From an uncultured Eubacteriales bacterium (GTDB lineage Bacteria; Bacillota; Clostridia; Christensenellales; Aristaeellaceae): a stretch of DNA of 7,315 bases. How positions within the stretch are numbered: the first letter of the stretch is position 1; each line of letters opens with the position of its first letter. The translations under genes were made by a program, and so were the position numbers. Positions 1-5,534 of this stretch are shown here, in pieces. The stretch is from positions 1 to 7,315 of the forward strand of contig CACZOT010000015.1 in NCBI GenBank assembly GCA_902782795.1, written 5' to 3'. The notes under the pieces are model-generated. The model saw only the letters and a list, made by a program, of their open reading frames with translations. It searched no databases and was not told the origin of the DNA.

Positions 1-703
1 CGCTGGTCTTGCCGGAGCCCGCCGCGCCCACCACCGAGAGCACGGGCTCCTTCTCCACGCGGATGGCGGCGTTCTGCTCGCTCTGGATGGAGGAGACGAT
101 CTGCCGCATGTGGCGCGAGGTGGATTGGGAGAGGATATCCAGGAGCATGTGGTCGTCGATGGAGACGGACGTATCCACGAAATACTCCAAGCGGCCGTCC
201 TTCATGCGGTACTGGCGCTTGAGGAGGAGATCCCCCGCGATGACGCCGGAGGGGGATCGATACGAAGCCCGGCCCGGCCCGGCCTCGTAGTACAGGCTGC
301 AGACCGGCGCGCGCCAATCGTGCACGAGGAGGTCTCCCTTCTCGTCGCGCAGGCTGTACAGCCCCACGACGATGCGCTCCGTTTCGTCCTCGCCGTCCTC
401 GCGGAAATCCACGCGGCCGAAAAACGGGGAAAGGAGCATGCGGCGGCAGCGCGCGGCGAAATCCCGGTTGAAGGCCTTGCGCGCCTCAAAACGGCCCAAT
501 TCGATAGAGAGCATTTCCAGGTCCTGCGGGGAGAGCGCGGTGGGCTTGAGGCGCAGTTCGTCCCAGGCGTCGGCAAGGAGCATACGGATTGTCTGCTCAT
601 GCGAGGCGGTGTATTCGGAAGACTGGCTGATGACGGCCAGAAGCACTTGCTGCACGCGGGCGGTGTATTCGCGTTCCCGGCGCAGCTCTTCCTGATAGGA
701 CAT
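1..703 (-). CDS. helD: HelD, RNA polymerase recycling ATPase (UvrD-like superfamily 1), N-terminal part; runs off the left edge
   Basis: HelD-type proteins bind RNA polymerase and use ATP to strip it from DNA and nucleic acids, recycling stalled enzyme (family knowledge). The first 234 residues lie here and the frame is open to base 1. The N-terminal ~90 residues are charged and helical, fitting the arm that reaches into the polymerase secondary channel. The family hallmark DWRAPVCSLYYE is at residues 129-140. A Q-motif region, IQSEQNAAIR, is at 206-215. The Walker A motif GAAGSGKTS is at 226-234, its last residue being the last complete codon in the window. The start at 703 is supported by GGAG at 713-716 with a 9-base gap. 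The acetyltransferase gene ends only 29 bases upstream, so the two are probably co-transcribed. Family members are about 700-770 residues, so most of the protein lies outside. Frame and family are secure; recycling activity is inferred from the family. Confidence 0.93.
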   Translation of the reverse strand, partial: MSYQEELRREREYTARVQQVLLAVISQSSEYTASHEQTIRMLLADAWDELRLKPTALSPQDLEMLSIELGRFEARKAFNRDFAARCRRMLLSPFFGRVDFREDGEDETERIVVGLYSLRDEKGDLLVHDWRAPVCSLYYEAGPGRASYRSPSGVIAGDLLLKRQYRMKDGRLEYFVDTSVSIDDHMLLDILSQSTSRHMRQIVSSIQSEQNAAIRVEKEPVLSVVGAAGSGKTS

Positions 704-732
704 GTACTCTCTCTCCTTTCCGGGGCAAGGGG

Positions 733-1350
733 TTATTTCAACAGTTCCGGGGGGATGGGGCGGCCGCGGAAGTAGGTCTCGCGGTCCTGCTGGCCGATGG
801 GCCGGACCACGCGGCAGGGAACGCCCATGGCCACGACGTTCGCGGGGATATCCTTGGAGACCACCGCGCCCGCGCCGATGACGGAATTGTCCCCGATGGT
901 CACGCCGGGCAGGATGATCGCGCCCGCGCCGATCCAGCAGTTTTTGCCGATGTGGATGGCGGCGTTGAACTGATACCCCTGCTCGCGCAGCTCCGGCAGG
1001 ACCGGGTGCCCGCCCGTGGCCATGGTGACGTTGGGGCCGATCATGGTCCTGTCGCCGATGTAGATGTGGGTGTCGTCCACCACGGTGAGGGCGAAGTTGA
1101 CGTACACGCCTTGGCCCATGTGCACATGGTGGCCGGCCCAGTTGCCGTAGAAGGGAGGTTCCACGTAGCTGCCCTCGCCGAACTCGGCGAACATCTTCCG
1201 GCAGAGCTCCTGACGCTTTTCGCCCTCGTCCGGATGGGAGTGGTTGAATTCATACATAAAGTGGAGATACGACTTCTGCTCCCGCATGATCTCCGGGTCG
1301 GCGGGCTGGTAGATCTCGCCGCTGTGCAAAAGCTCTTTTTCGCTGCGCAT
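733..1350 (-). CDS. LacA/Maa-type sugar O-acetyltransferase (left-handed beta-helix)
   Basis: Cytoplasmic acetyl-CoA-dependent enzyme expected to acetylate a hydroxyl of a sugar or glycoside. It has 205 residues, close to the 203 of E. coli LacA. An N-terminal cap carries FMYEFNHSHP (residues 31-40), nearly identical to LacA. Hexapeptide repeats then run from about residue 72 to 175, including IGKNCWIGAGAIILPGVTIG and ending in GVPCRVV. The catalytic His is H115 in GGHPV, with N85 and D93 (NFALTVVDD), the same numbering as LacA from memory. The Arg-Leu-Arg of the LacA/Maa cap is replaced by Gln-Lys-Ser around 25-27, so the acceptor may differ. The start is set by AGGAGG at 1361-1366, 10 bases from ATG, under a TATAAT promoter at 1396-1401. 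It lies upstream of helD in an apparent two-gene unit, with no lac genes nearby, so I do not assign the lacA name. Confidence 0.9.
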   Translation of the reverse strand: MRSEKELLHSGEIYQPADPEIMREQKSYLHFMYEFNHSHPDEGEKRQELCRKMFAEFGEGSYVEPPFYGNWAGHHVHMGQGVYVNFALTVVDDTHIYIGDRTMIGPNVTMATGGHPVLPELREQGYQFNAAIHIGKNCWIGAGAIILPGVTIGDNSVIGAGAVVSKDIPANVVAMGVPCRVVRPIGQQDRETYFRGRPIPPELLK

Positions 1351-1395
1351 GGCGCTGTTCCCTCCTGACGGTAAAATGGGGTCCGGTAATCTCTA

Positions 1396-1424
1396 ATTAT
1401 AACAAAAAAAGCCCCGGGACGCAA
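1396..1424 (-). promoter_or_regulatory. Promoter of the acetyltransferase-helD unit
   Basis: On the minus strand a consensus TATAAT lies at 1401-1396, preceded by TGT (1404-1402), giving an extended -10. TTGCGT at 1424-1419 is 17 bases upstream and matches the first half of the -35 consensus. The predicted leader to ATG 1350 is about 35-40 bases and contains AGGAGG. The region is AT-rich compared with its surroundings. Confidence 0.75.
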
Positions 1425-1427
1425 CGG

Positions 1428-1441
1428 TTTTGGGCCCAAAA
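1428..1441. promoter_or_regulatory. Perfect 14-base palindrome, possible operator
   Basis: TTTTGGGCCCAAAA is a perfect palindrome ending 3 bases upstream of the -35 box of the acetyltransferase promoter. That placement suits an activator or repressor site. It has no loop and so is a poor RNA hairpin by itself. Its minus-strand TTTT also lies about 10 bases past the htrA hairpin, so it could be part of that terminator region. Function is inference. Confidence 0.35.
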
Positions 1442-1450
1442 GCCGGAAAT

Positions 1451-1478
1451 GGGCGGCCTTCCCGAAGGAAGACCGCCC
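1451..1478 (-). terminator. Hairpin after htrA, probable terminator with a weak U tract
   Basis: Twelve-base arms (1451-1462 and 1467-1478) pair with one G-T wobble around a TTCG loop closed by C-G when read on the minus strand; this is the unusually stable UUCG tetraloop. It begins 22 bases after the htrA stop. The sequence that follows is ATTTCCGGCTTTT rather than an immediate T run, so termination may be partial or the stem may mainly protect the 3' end. Confidence 0.55.
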
Positions 1479-1499
1479 GAAAGGGGGATATGTTGGAAA

Positions 1500-2723
1500 T
1501 CAGTCGTGGGAGGGCGTGTGCAGGGTGACCTCGATGGTGAGGGTCTCGTAGCCGCTCGCGCCGCGGCCGCCGCGGCTGGAGGAGCGGGAGGAACCGAAGA
1601 TGGAGCCGTTGCCGCTGTCCTGCGTGCCGCCGAAGTAGTAGGAGTAGAGGCTGGAGATGGCGTTCAGGTCGGCGTAGCGGACCACGGTCAGCTTGACGAC
1701 GTCGCCGTCGGCGTGCTGATCCAGCTCGGTGGTGAGCTCGGCCATATCGGTCACGCGCACGCCGTCGATCTCGGTGATGAAATCGTACTGCTGCAGGCCC
1801 GCGGCCTCGGCGCCGCCGCCCTTGAGGATCTCGGCGACCATGACGCTGGCCGGCGGATCGTTGGGCATGGGCTCATCCGGGCCAGGCCAGGAGGTGGCCA
1901 TGATGCCCAGCTGGGCGCGCTGCACTTCGCCGTACTCGATCAGGTCCATGGCGATGGGGTAAGCCGTGTCCACCGGGATGGCGAAGCCCAGGCCCTCGAA
2001 GGAGACGGAGGAGTAGGCGGAGCCGGAGTACTTCAGGGTGTTGATGCCGACCAGCTGGCCAGCGACGTTGAACAGGCCGCCGCCGGAGTTGCCGTTGTTG
2101 ATGGCCGCGTCGTGCTGGACGTACTTGATCTGGCGGGAGGTGTTCTGGGCGCTGACGTTGCGCTCCAGAGCGGAGACGATGCCCTGGGTCACGGTGTTGG
2201 CGAGGGCCTCGCCGCCGGGGTTGCCGATGGCCACGACCGTGGAGCCGACGAGCAGATCGGCCGTGGTGCCGATCTCGACGGGCTTGAGCTCGTCCGCGCG
2301 CTCAACCACCTGAAGCACGGCCAGGTCGGTGGAGGAATCCGTGCCCGCGATCTCCGCGTCCACGTATTCGCCGTCCGGCATGAGGATCTTGAAGGAGTTG
2401 CAGTTCTCGATCACATGGTAGTTGGTCAGGACGTAGCCGCCCTCGGCGATGACCACGCCGGAGCCCTGGCCGTAGAGCTGGTCCACCGTCTCGCCGGTGG
2501 AGCGGTCCCAGCGCTGCACGTAGCTGGAGACGCCCACCACGCTGGAGGCGGTCTTCTGCGTCACGGCGATGGCCGGGCTGGGGTCTGCAAGGGGAGCGGT
2601 GGGGGCGTTTTCCGCCGCGGCTCTGGTGGAGAGCATCGCGCCGCCCGCGAAGGCCGTCGCCATCAGCATCAGCGACAGGACGACCGCGAGAATGTTTTTG
2701 CGATTCATATGCATCTTTTTCAT
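1500..2723 (-). CDS. htrA: HtrA/DegP-like serine protease with one PDZ domain, membrane-anchored or secreted
   Basis: Extracytoplasmic quality-control protease expected to degrade misfolded exported proteins. It has 407 residues. A basic N-terminus and hydrophobic segment (about 10-31) form a signal anchor; a cleavage site near AAA|E at 37/38 is possible. A Pro/Ala-rich linker follows. The trypsin-like domain spans about 60-260 and shows the full triad: H103 in TNYHVIEN, D133 in STDLAVLQV and S213 in GNSGGGLF. One PDZ domain runs from about 266 (AQLGIMA) to the end. Its last beta strands are split by a Tyr/Ser/Gly-rich insert at about 354-391 before the final strand YETLTIEVTL. AGGAGG at 2732-2737, 8 bases from ATG 2723, supports this start over the internal Mets at 4 and 6. 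It is divergent from the TetM-like gene and separated from the acetyltransferase by a hairpin and promoter. The symbol is family-level only. Confidence 0.93.
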   Translation of the reverse strand: MKKMHMNRKNILAVVLSLMLMATAFAGGAMLSTRAAAENAPTAPLADPSPAIAVTQKTASSVVGVSSYVQRWDRSTGETVDQLYGQGSGVVIAEGGYVLTNYHVIENCNSFKILMPDGEYVDAEIAGTDSSTDLAVLQVVERADELKPVEIGTTADLLVGSTVVAIGNPGGEALANTVTQGIVSALERNVSAQNTSRQIKYVQHDAAINNGNSGGGLFNVAGQLVGINTLKYSGSAYSSVSFEGLGFAIPVDTAYPIAMDLIEYGEVQRAQLGIMATSWPGPDEPMPNDPPASVMVAEILKGGGAEAAGLQQYDFITEIDGVRVTDMAELTTELDQHADGDVVKLTVVRYADLNAISSLYSYYFGGTQDSGNGSIFGSSRSSSRGGRGASGYETLTIEVTLHTPSHD

Positions 2724-2754
2724 CTTTCAACCCTCCTTTTCTGGGTACGGCTAT

Positions 2755-2763
2755 AGCATAACA
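2755..2763 (-). promoter_or_regulatory. Putative extended -10 promoter element of htrA
   Basis: Minus-strand TGTTATGCT reads as an extended -10 (TG, one base, TATGCT). No good -35 stands at 17 bases; TTCACA is 20 bases upstream. An extended -10 can work without a -35, and a regulator bound at the repeats just upstream could substitute. The predicted leader to ATG 2723 is about 25 bases and includes AGGAGG. Confidence 0.55.
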
Positions 2764-2843
2764 TGGAAAATGCGAAAAAGTGTGAACGGTCTTTGAACAA
2801 GCGTGCAACAAGCGGCGAGCAAAATGCAAACGTTCTGTGAACG
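2763..2843 (-). promoter_or_regulatory. Octamer-like repeats upstream of htrA, candidate stress-regulator sites
   Basis: On the minus strand, TTTTCGCA (2778-2771) and TTTTCCAT (2770-2763) lie back to back immediately upstream of the -10. CCGTTCACA occurs twice, at 2790-2782 with its first base shifted to pairing A (core CGTTCACA 2789-2782) and at 2844-2836 in full. From memory, Bacillus htrA promoters carry TTTTCACA-type octamers bound by the CssR response regulator. The resemblance is suggestive only, and no CssRS pair is visible in the window. Confidence 0.35.
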
Positions 2844-2850
2844 GCCGTCC

Positions 2851-2879
2851 TTGTGCGAAGGGCCGGACAATGGTATGAT
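2851..2879 (+). promoter_or_regulatory. Promoter of the TetM-like GTPase gene
   Basis: TTGTGC (2851-2856) and TATGAT (2874-2879) are 17 bases apart, and TGG before the -10 gives an extended -10. Transcription should start near 2886, leaving a leader of about 40 bases. This location also argues against any translation start upstream of 2925. Confidence 0.72.
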
Positions 2880-2889
2880 ATCTCCAAAG

Positions 2890-2911
2890 GGCGCGGAATA
2901 TCCGCCGCGCC
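2890..2911 (+). promoter_or_regulatory. GC-only hairpin in the GTPase leader, abutting the ribosome site
   Basis: GGCGCGG (2890-2896) pairs perfectly with CCGCGCC (2905-2911) around an 8-base loop. The right arm ends one base before the ribosome site GGGAGG (2912-2917). A shorter nested alternative pairs GCGGA with TCCGC around ATA. There is no T run, so this is not a terminator. It could shape ribosome access or mRNA stability at the extreme 5' end of the transcript (inference). Confidence 0.5.
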
Positions 2912-2917
2912 GGGAGG
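2912..2917 (+). promoter_or_regulatory. Ribosome binding site that fixes the GTPase start at 2925
   Basis: GGGAGG lies 7 bases before ATG 2925. The same frame is open upstream from an ATG at 2853, but that ATG falls inside the promoter and has no comparable site. The family's conserved N-terminus (a short strand, then AHVDAGKT) also begins at 2925. Confidence 0.85.
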
Positions 2918-2924
2918 AAACGCG

Positions 2925-4868
2925 ATGTACCTGACCATCGGCATGCTCGCCCATGTGGACGCGGGCAAGACCACCTTCTGCGAACAGCTCCTCTACCACG
3001 CCCACGCCATCCGCAGGCGCGGGCGCGTGGACCACGCCGATTCCTTCATGGACGATCATCCGCTGGAAAAGAGGCGTGGCATCACCATCTTCAGCCAGCA
3101 GGCGTCCTTCCCGCTGGAGGGGAACACCGTCCAGATCGTCGATACCCCCGGCCACGCGGATTTTTCCGCGGAGATGGAGCGGGCTCTCTCGGTCCTGGAC
3201 GCGGCGGTGCTTCTGGTCTCCTGTGTGGAGGGCATCCAGGCCCATACCCGCACCATCTGGCGGCTGCTGGAAAAATACCGCGTGCCGGTGCTGGTCTTCT
3301 GCAACAAGACCGACCGGGCCGGGGCCGACCCGGAAAAGCTGGCGCGGGATCTCCGGCGCGAGTTTTCCGGCGATATCGTCCCCATGAGCGCATGGCCGGA
3401 CGAGGATTCCTTCGCCGAGGAGATCGCCGCGCGCGACGAGGGCCTCCTGGCCCGCTATCTCGAGGGCGAGTTCGACCGCGAAGCCTGGCTTTCCGCCTTC
3501 TCCGGCCAGTTCCGGAAGCGGGCGGTCTTCCCGCTGCTGACCGGCTCGGCCCTGCAGGACGAGGGGATAGACCGGGCCCTTTCGCTGCTGGCGGCGCTGC
3601 TGGGGCGCTTCCCGGATCCGGAGGCGCGGGCGGGAGAACCCTTTTCCGCCCGGGTGTACAAGGTCCGCGCGGACGCCCCGAACGGGCGGCTGGTCTACAT
3701 GACGGTGCTCTCCGGGGCGCTCTCGGTGCGCGATAAACTGGGCGAGGAGAAGGTCAGCGCCCTGTACGCCGTCCAGGGCGGGCAGCTCCAGCCCATCGAG
3801 AGGGCCGTGCCGGGCATGCTCGCGGCGGCGGTTGGCCTTTCGGCGCGGGCGGGAGAGCGCGTCGGCGCCGGCGCGGGCGAAGAGGAGAAGGCCCTCTCTC
3901 CCATGCTGCTGACCACGGTCGAGGCCGCGGACGGCGCGCCCGTCTCGCGCTTGCTCGCCGCCATGCGCATCCTGGAGGAGGAGGACCCCCTCCTGGCCGT
4001 GGAGCAGACCGAGGGCCGGACCAGCGTGGATGTGCGCGTGATGGGCAAGGTGCACATCGAGGTGCTGGAGAGCGTGCTTTCGGAGCGCTTCGGGATCAAG
4101 GCGCATTTCGGGCCCTGCCGCGTGCGCTATCTGGAGACCATCCGCGGCGAGGCCATGGGCGTCGGCCATTACGAGCCCCTGCGCCATTACGCCGAGGCGC
4201 GCCTTCTCCTGCGGGAAGCGCCGCGGGGGAGCGGGATCTCCTTCGAGAGCCGCTGCCATGTGGATTTCCTGCCCCTGCAATGGCAGAACCTCATCCGCGA
4301 GACCCTGCTCAAGCGGCGGCACAGGGGCGTGCTCACCGGCGCGGAGCTGACGGACGTTACCATCATATTGCTCAACGGCCGCTTCCACCTCAAGCACACC
4401 GAGGGAGGGGATTTCTACGAGGCCTGCGGCCGGGCCGTGCGCAACGCTCTCATGAAGGCCGAGAGCGTGCTGCTCGAGCCCGTGTGCCGCTTTACCGTCA
4501 CAGCGCCGGCGGAGCGCTTCGACGCCGTGGTGCGGGAACTGTTGCGCATCCACGCCGAGACGGCCGATATGGAGCGCGGCGAGGAGACCTGCACCGTCTC
4601 CGGCACGGCGGCCGCGGCGGCGTTCCTGAGCCTTGTGGAAGACCTGCCCGCCCTCACGCACGGGCGCGGCGCGGCCCAGTGGGAGGCCGTCGGATACGTG
4701 CCCTGCCGCGACGCGGAAGCCGTGATTGCCCAAACGGGGTACGATCCCCTCGCGGACGTGGAGAATTCCCCGCATTCCGTCTTCTGCGCCAAGGGGGCGG
4801 GGTTCGTGGTGCAGTGGGACAAGGTAGAAGAATGGGCGCACACCGCCGAATCCGCTTCCTACGATTAG
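2925..4868 (+). CDS. TetM/TetO-related translational GTPase (EF-G-like), divergent domain IV tip
   Basis: It has 647 residues, close to the roughly 640 of TetM/TetO ribosomal protection proteins. These are EF-G paralogues that bind the ribosome and hydrolyse GTP to release bound drug or resolve stalls. The G domain is complete: G1 AHVDAGKT (9-16), G2 RGIT (51-54), G3 DTPGH (73-77, with the catalytic His77), G4 NKTD (127-130) and a G5-like GSA (207-209). Domain II follows at about 235-320, domain III at about 325-400 (VMGKVHIEVLESVLSERFG), domain IV at about 400-525 and domain V after that. Where TetM has its Tyr-Tyr-Ser-Pro loop, this protein has LNGRFHLKHTEGGDF (483-497), so tetracycline dislodgement cannot be assumed. 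It is transcribed alone, with no visible terminator before the next gene. The family call is firm. Its role could be drug protection, stall rescue or a housekeeping GTPase. Confidence 0.9.
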   Translation: MYLTIGMLAHVDAGKTTFCEQLLYHAHAIRRRGRVDHADSFMDDHPLEKRRGITIFSQQASFPLEGNTVQIVDTPGHADFSAEMERALSVLDAAVLLVSCVEGIQAHTRTIWRLLEKYRVPVLVFCNKTDRAGADPEKLARDLRREFSGDIVPMSAWPDEDSFAEEIAARDEGLLARYLEGEFDREAWLSAFSGQFRKRAVFPLLTGSALQDEGIDRALSLLAALLGRFPDPEARAGEPFSARVYKVRADAPNGRLVYMTVLSGALSVRDKLGEEKVSALYAVQGGQLQPIERAVPGMLAAAVGLSARAGERVGAGAGEEEKALSPMLLTTVEAADGAPVSRLLAAMRILEEEDPLLAVEQTEGRTSVDVRVMGKVHIEVLESVLSERFGIKAHFGPCRVRYLETIRGEAMGVGHYEPLRHYAEARLLLREAPRGSGISFESRCHVDFLPLQWQNLIRETLLKRRHRGVLTGAELTDVTIILLNGRFHLKHTEGGDFYEACGRAVRNALMKAESVLLEPVCRFTVTAPAERFDAVVRELLRIHAETADMERGEETCTVSGTAAAAAFLSLVEDLPALTHGRGAAQWEAVGYVPCRDAEAVIAQTGYDPLADVENSPHSVFCAKGAGFVVQWDKVEEWAHTAESASYD

Positions 4869-4904
4869 GATGGCGCGGATATGTGAAGAAACGGTCGCTG
4901 TTTG

Positions 4905-4933
4905 TTGACTTTTTGTTTTCCGCGTGCTATGCT
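4905..4933 (+). promoter_or_regulatory. Strong promoter of the small secreted-protein gene
   Basis: TTGACT (4905-4910) and TATGCT (4928-4933) are 17 bases apart, and TGC before the -10 completes an extended -10. This is the best overall match among the promoters here. Transcription would start near 4940, giving a very short leader of about 18 bases that holds little beyond the ribosome site at 4942-4947. Confidence 0.82.
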
Positions 4934-4941
4934 TGGCGGGA

Positions 4942-4947
4942 AGGAGG
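4942..4947 (+). promoter_or_regulatory. Ribosome binding site that fixes the start at 4958
   Basis: AGGAGG lies 10 bases before ATG 4958. The frame is open far upstream into the GTPase gene, but only this ATG follows a ribosome site and opens directly into a signal peptide. Confidence 0.85.
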
Positions 4948-4957
4948 GTTGATCCCC

Positions 4958-5515
4958 ATGAAGAAAACGATCGCTCTGGTTCTGGCTCTTGTTTTTGCCC
5001 TTTCCCTGACTGTCGCCTTCGCCGAAAACGACGCGCAGAAGGCCGCCTGGGTCGCCTCCAAGACCAACGCCGTGCGCACGATGTTCGACACCGAAGGCTA
5101 CAAGTACGATTACAGCTCCGACCGCAACCGCTTCAAGGCCACCTTCTCCATCAACAGCGAGATGAAGGAAGTCACCGTCTGGACGTTCATCAATTACGAT
5201 CTGGTCGAGTTCAACGCCGATTACCCCGTCAACGCGCCCGAGGACAAGGTGGACGAGGTCGCCGTGTTCTTCACCCGCATCAACGAGTTCTTCCGCATCG
5301 GCCAGTTCTACATGGGCTATGAGGACGGCCTCATGGGCTACAAGGTCGTCGTCTACACCGAGGAGGCCGATCCCACCCAGGATTGCCTGTACTGGGCTCT
5401 GCGCCTGAGCGTGCGCGAGGCGGAGATCGCCGGCGACGCCCTGAACGATCTGCTCACCGGCGCCATGACGCTCGACGAAGCCGTCGATGCCGTCGACAGC
5501 ATCATAAACGGCTGA
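4958..5515 (+). CDS. Small secreted protein, probable YbjN-like domain
   Basis: It has 185 residues. A classic Sec signal peptide is visible: Met-Lys-Lys, a Leu/Ala/Val core to about residue 19, and AFA|E with cleavage after A22. No lipobox Cys is present, so it should be released rather than lipid-anchored. The mature part (about 163 residues) is acidic with alternating strands. It contains a helix-like stretch with FFTRINEFFRIGQFYMGYEDG (hydrophobic, about 106-126), followed by a strand LMGYKVVVY. That order (helix with an N-x-F core, then G-x-F-x-x-D/E-D-G and a strand) resembles YbjN-domain proteins, which adopt a type III secretion chaperone-like fold. The C-terminal region is helical. 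Tandem stops TGA-TAA end the frame. It has its own strong promoter and a long terminator and therefore looks like a single-gene, well-expressed unit. The domain call is moderate and the function unknown. Confidence 0.82.
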   Translation: MKKTIALVLALVFALSLTVAFAENDAQKAAWVASKTNAVRTMFDTEGYKYDYSSDRNRFKATFSINSEMKEVTVWTFINYDLVEFNADYPVNAPEDKVDEVAVFFTRINEFFRIGQFYMGYEDGLMGYKVVVYTEEADPTQDCLYWALRLSVREAEIAGDALNDLLTGAMTLDEAVDAVDSIING

Positions 5516-5534
5516 TAACCTCTTTCCAATCGAT

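Noticed and set aside
110..775. Open frame on the plus strand over helD
   Set aside because: The opposite strand encodes recognisable HelD sequence with a Walker A motif; this frame shows no domain or ribosome site.
1449..2756. Long open frame on the plus strand over htrA
   Set aside because: It is antisense to a protease with an intact catalytic triad, its product is a low-information Gly/Ala/Val/His/Asp-rich string, and it has no ribosome site. It is a typical shadow in G+C-rich DNA.
2831..2843. LexA/SOS box at the inverted repeat
   Set aside because: Gram-positive LexA sites read GAAC-N4-GTTC; here the arms are in the opposite order (GTTC then GAAC) with a 3-base gap.
2853..2924. Upstream in-frame extension of the TetM-like GTPase
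   Set aside because: It overlaps the promoter, has no ribosome site, and adds residues not found in the family. The start at 2925 has GGGAGG and the family N-terminus.
2751..4841. Very long open frame on the minus strand over the TetM-like gene
   Set aside because: It is the antisense of a gene with all GTPase motifs. The product is rich in His, Arg, Gly and Leu with no recognisable domain.
2925..4868. Calling the GTPase a tetracycline-resistance gene of tetM/tetO type
   Set aside because: The loop that dislodges tetracycline is not conserved, and there is no mobile-element context or tetM-style leader peptide. A family-level call is safer.
4280..4957. Upstream extension of the secreted-protein frame into the GTPase gene
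   Set aside because: That part is out of frame with the GTPase, Arg-rich and unrecognisable. The promoter, ribosome site and signal peptide all point to 4958.
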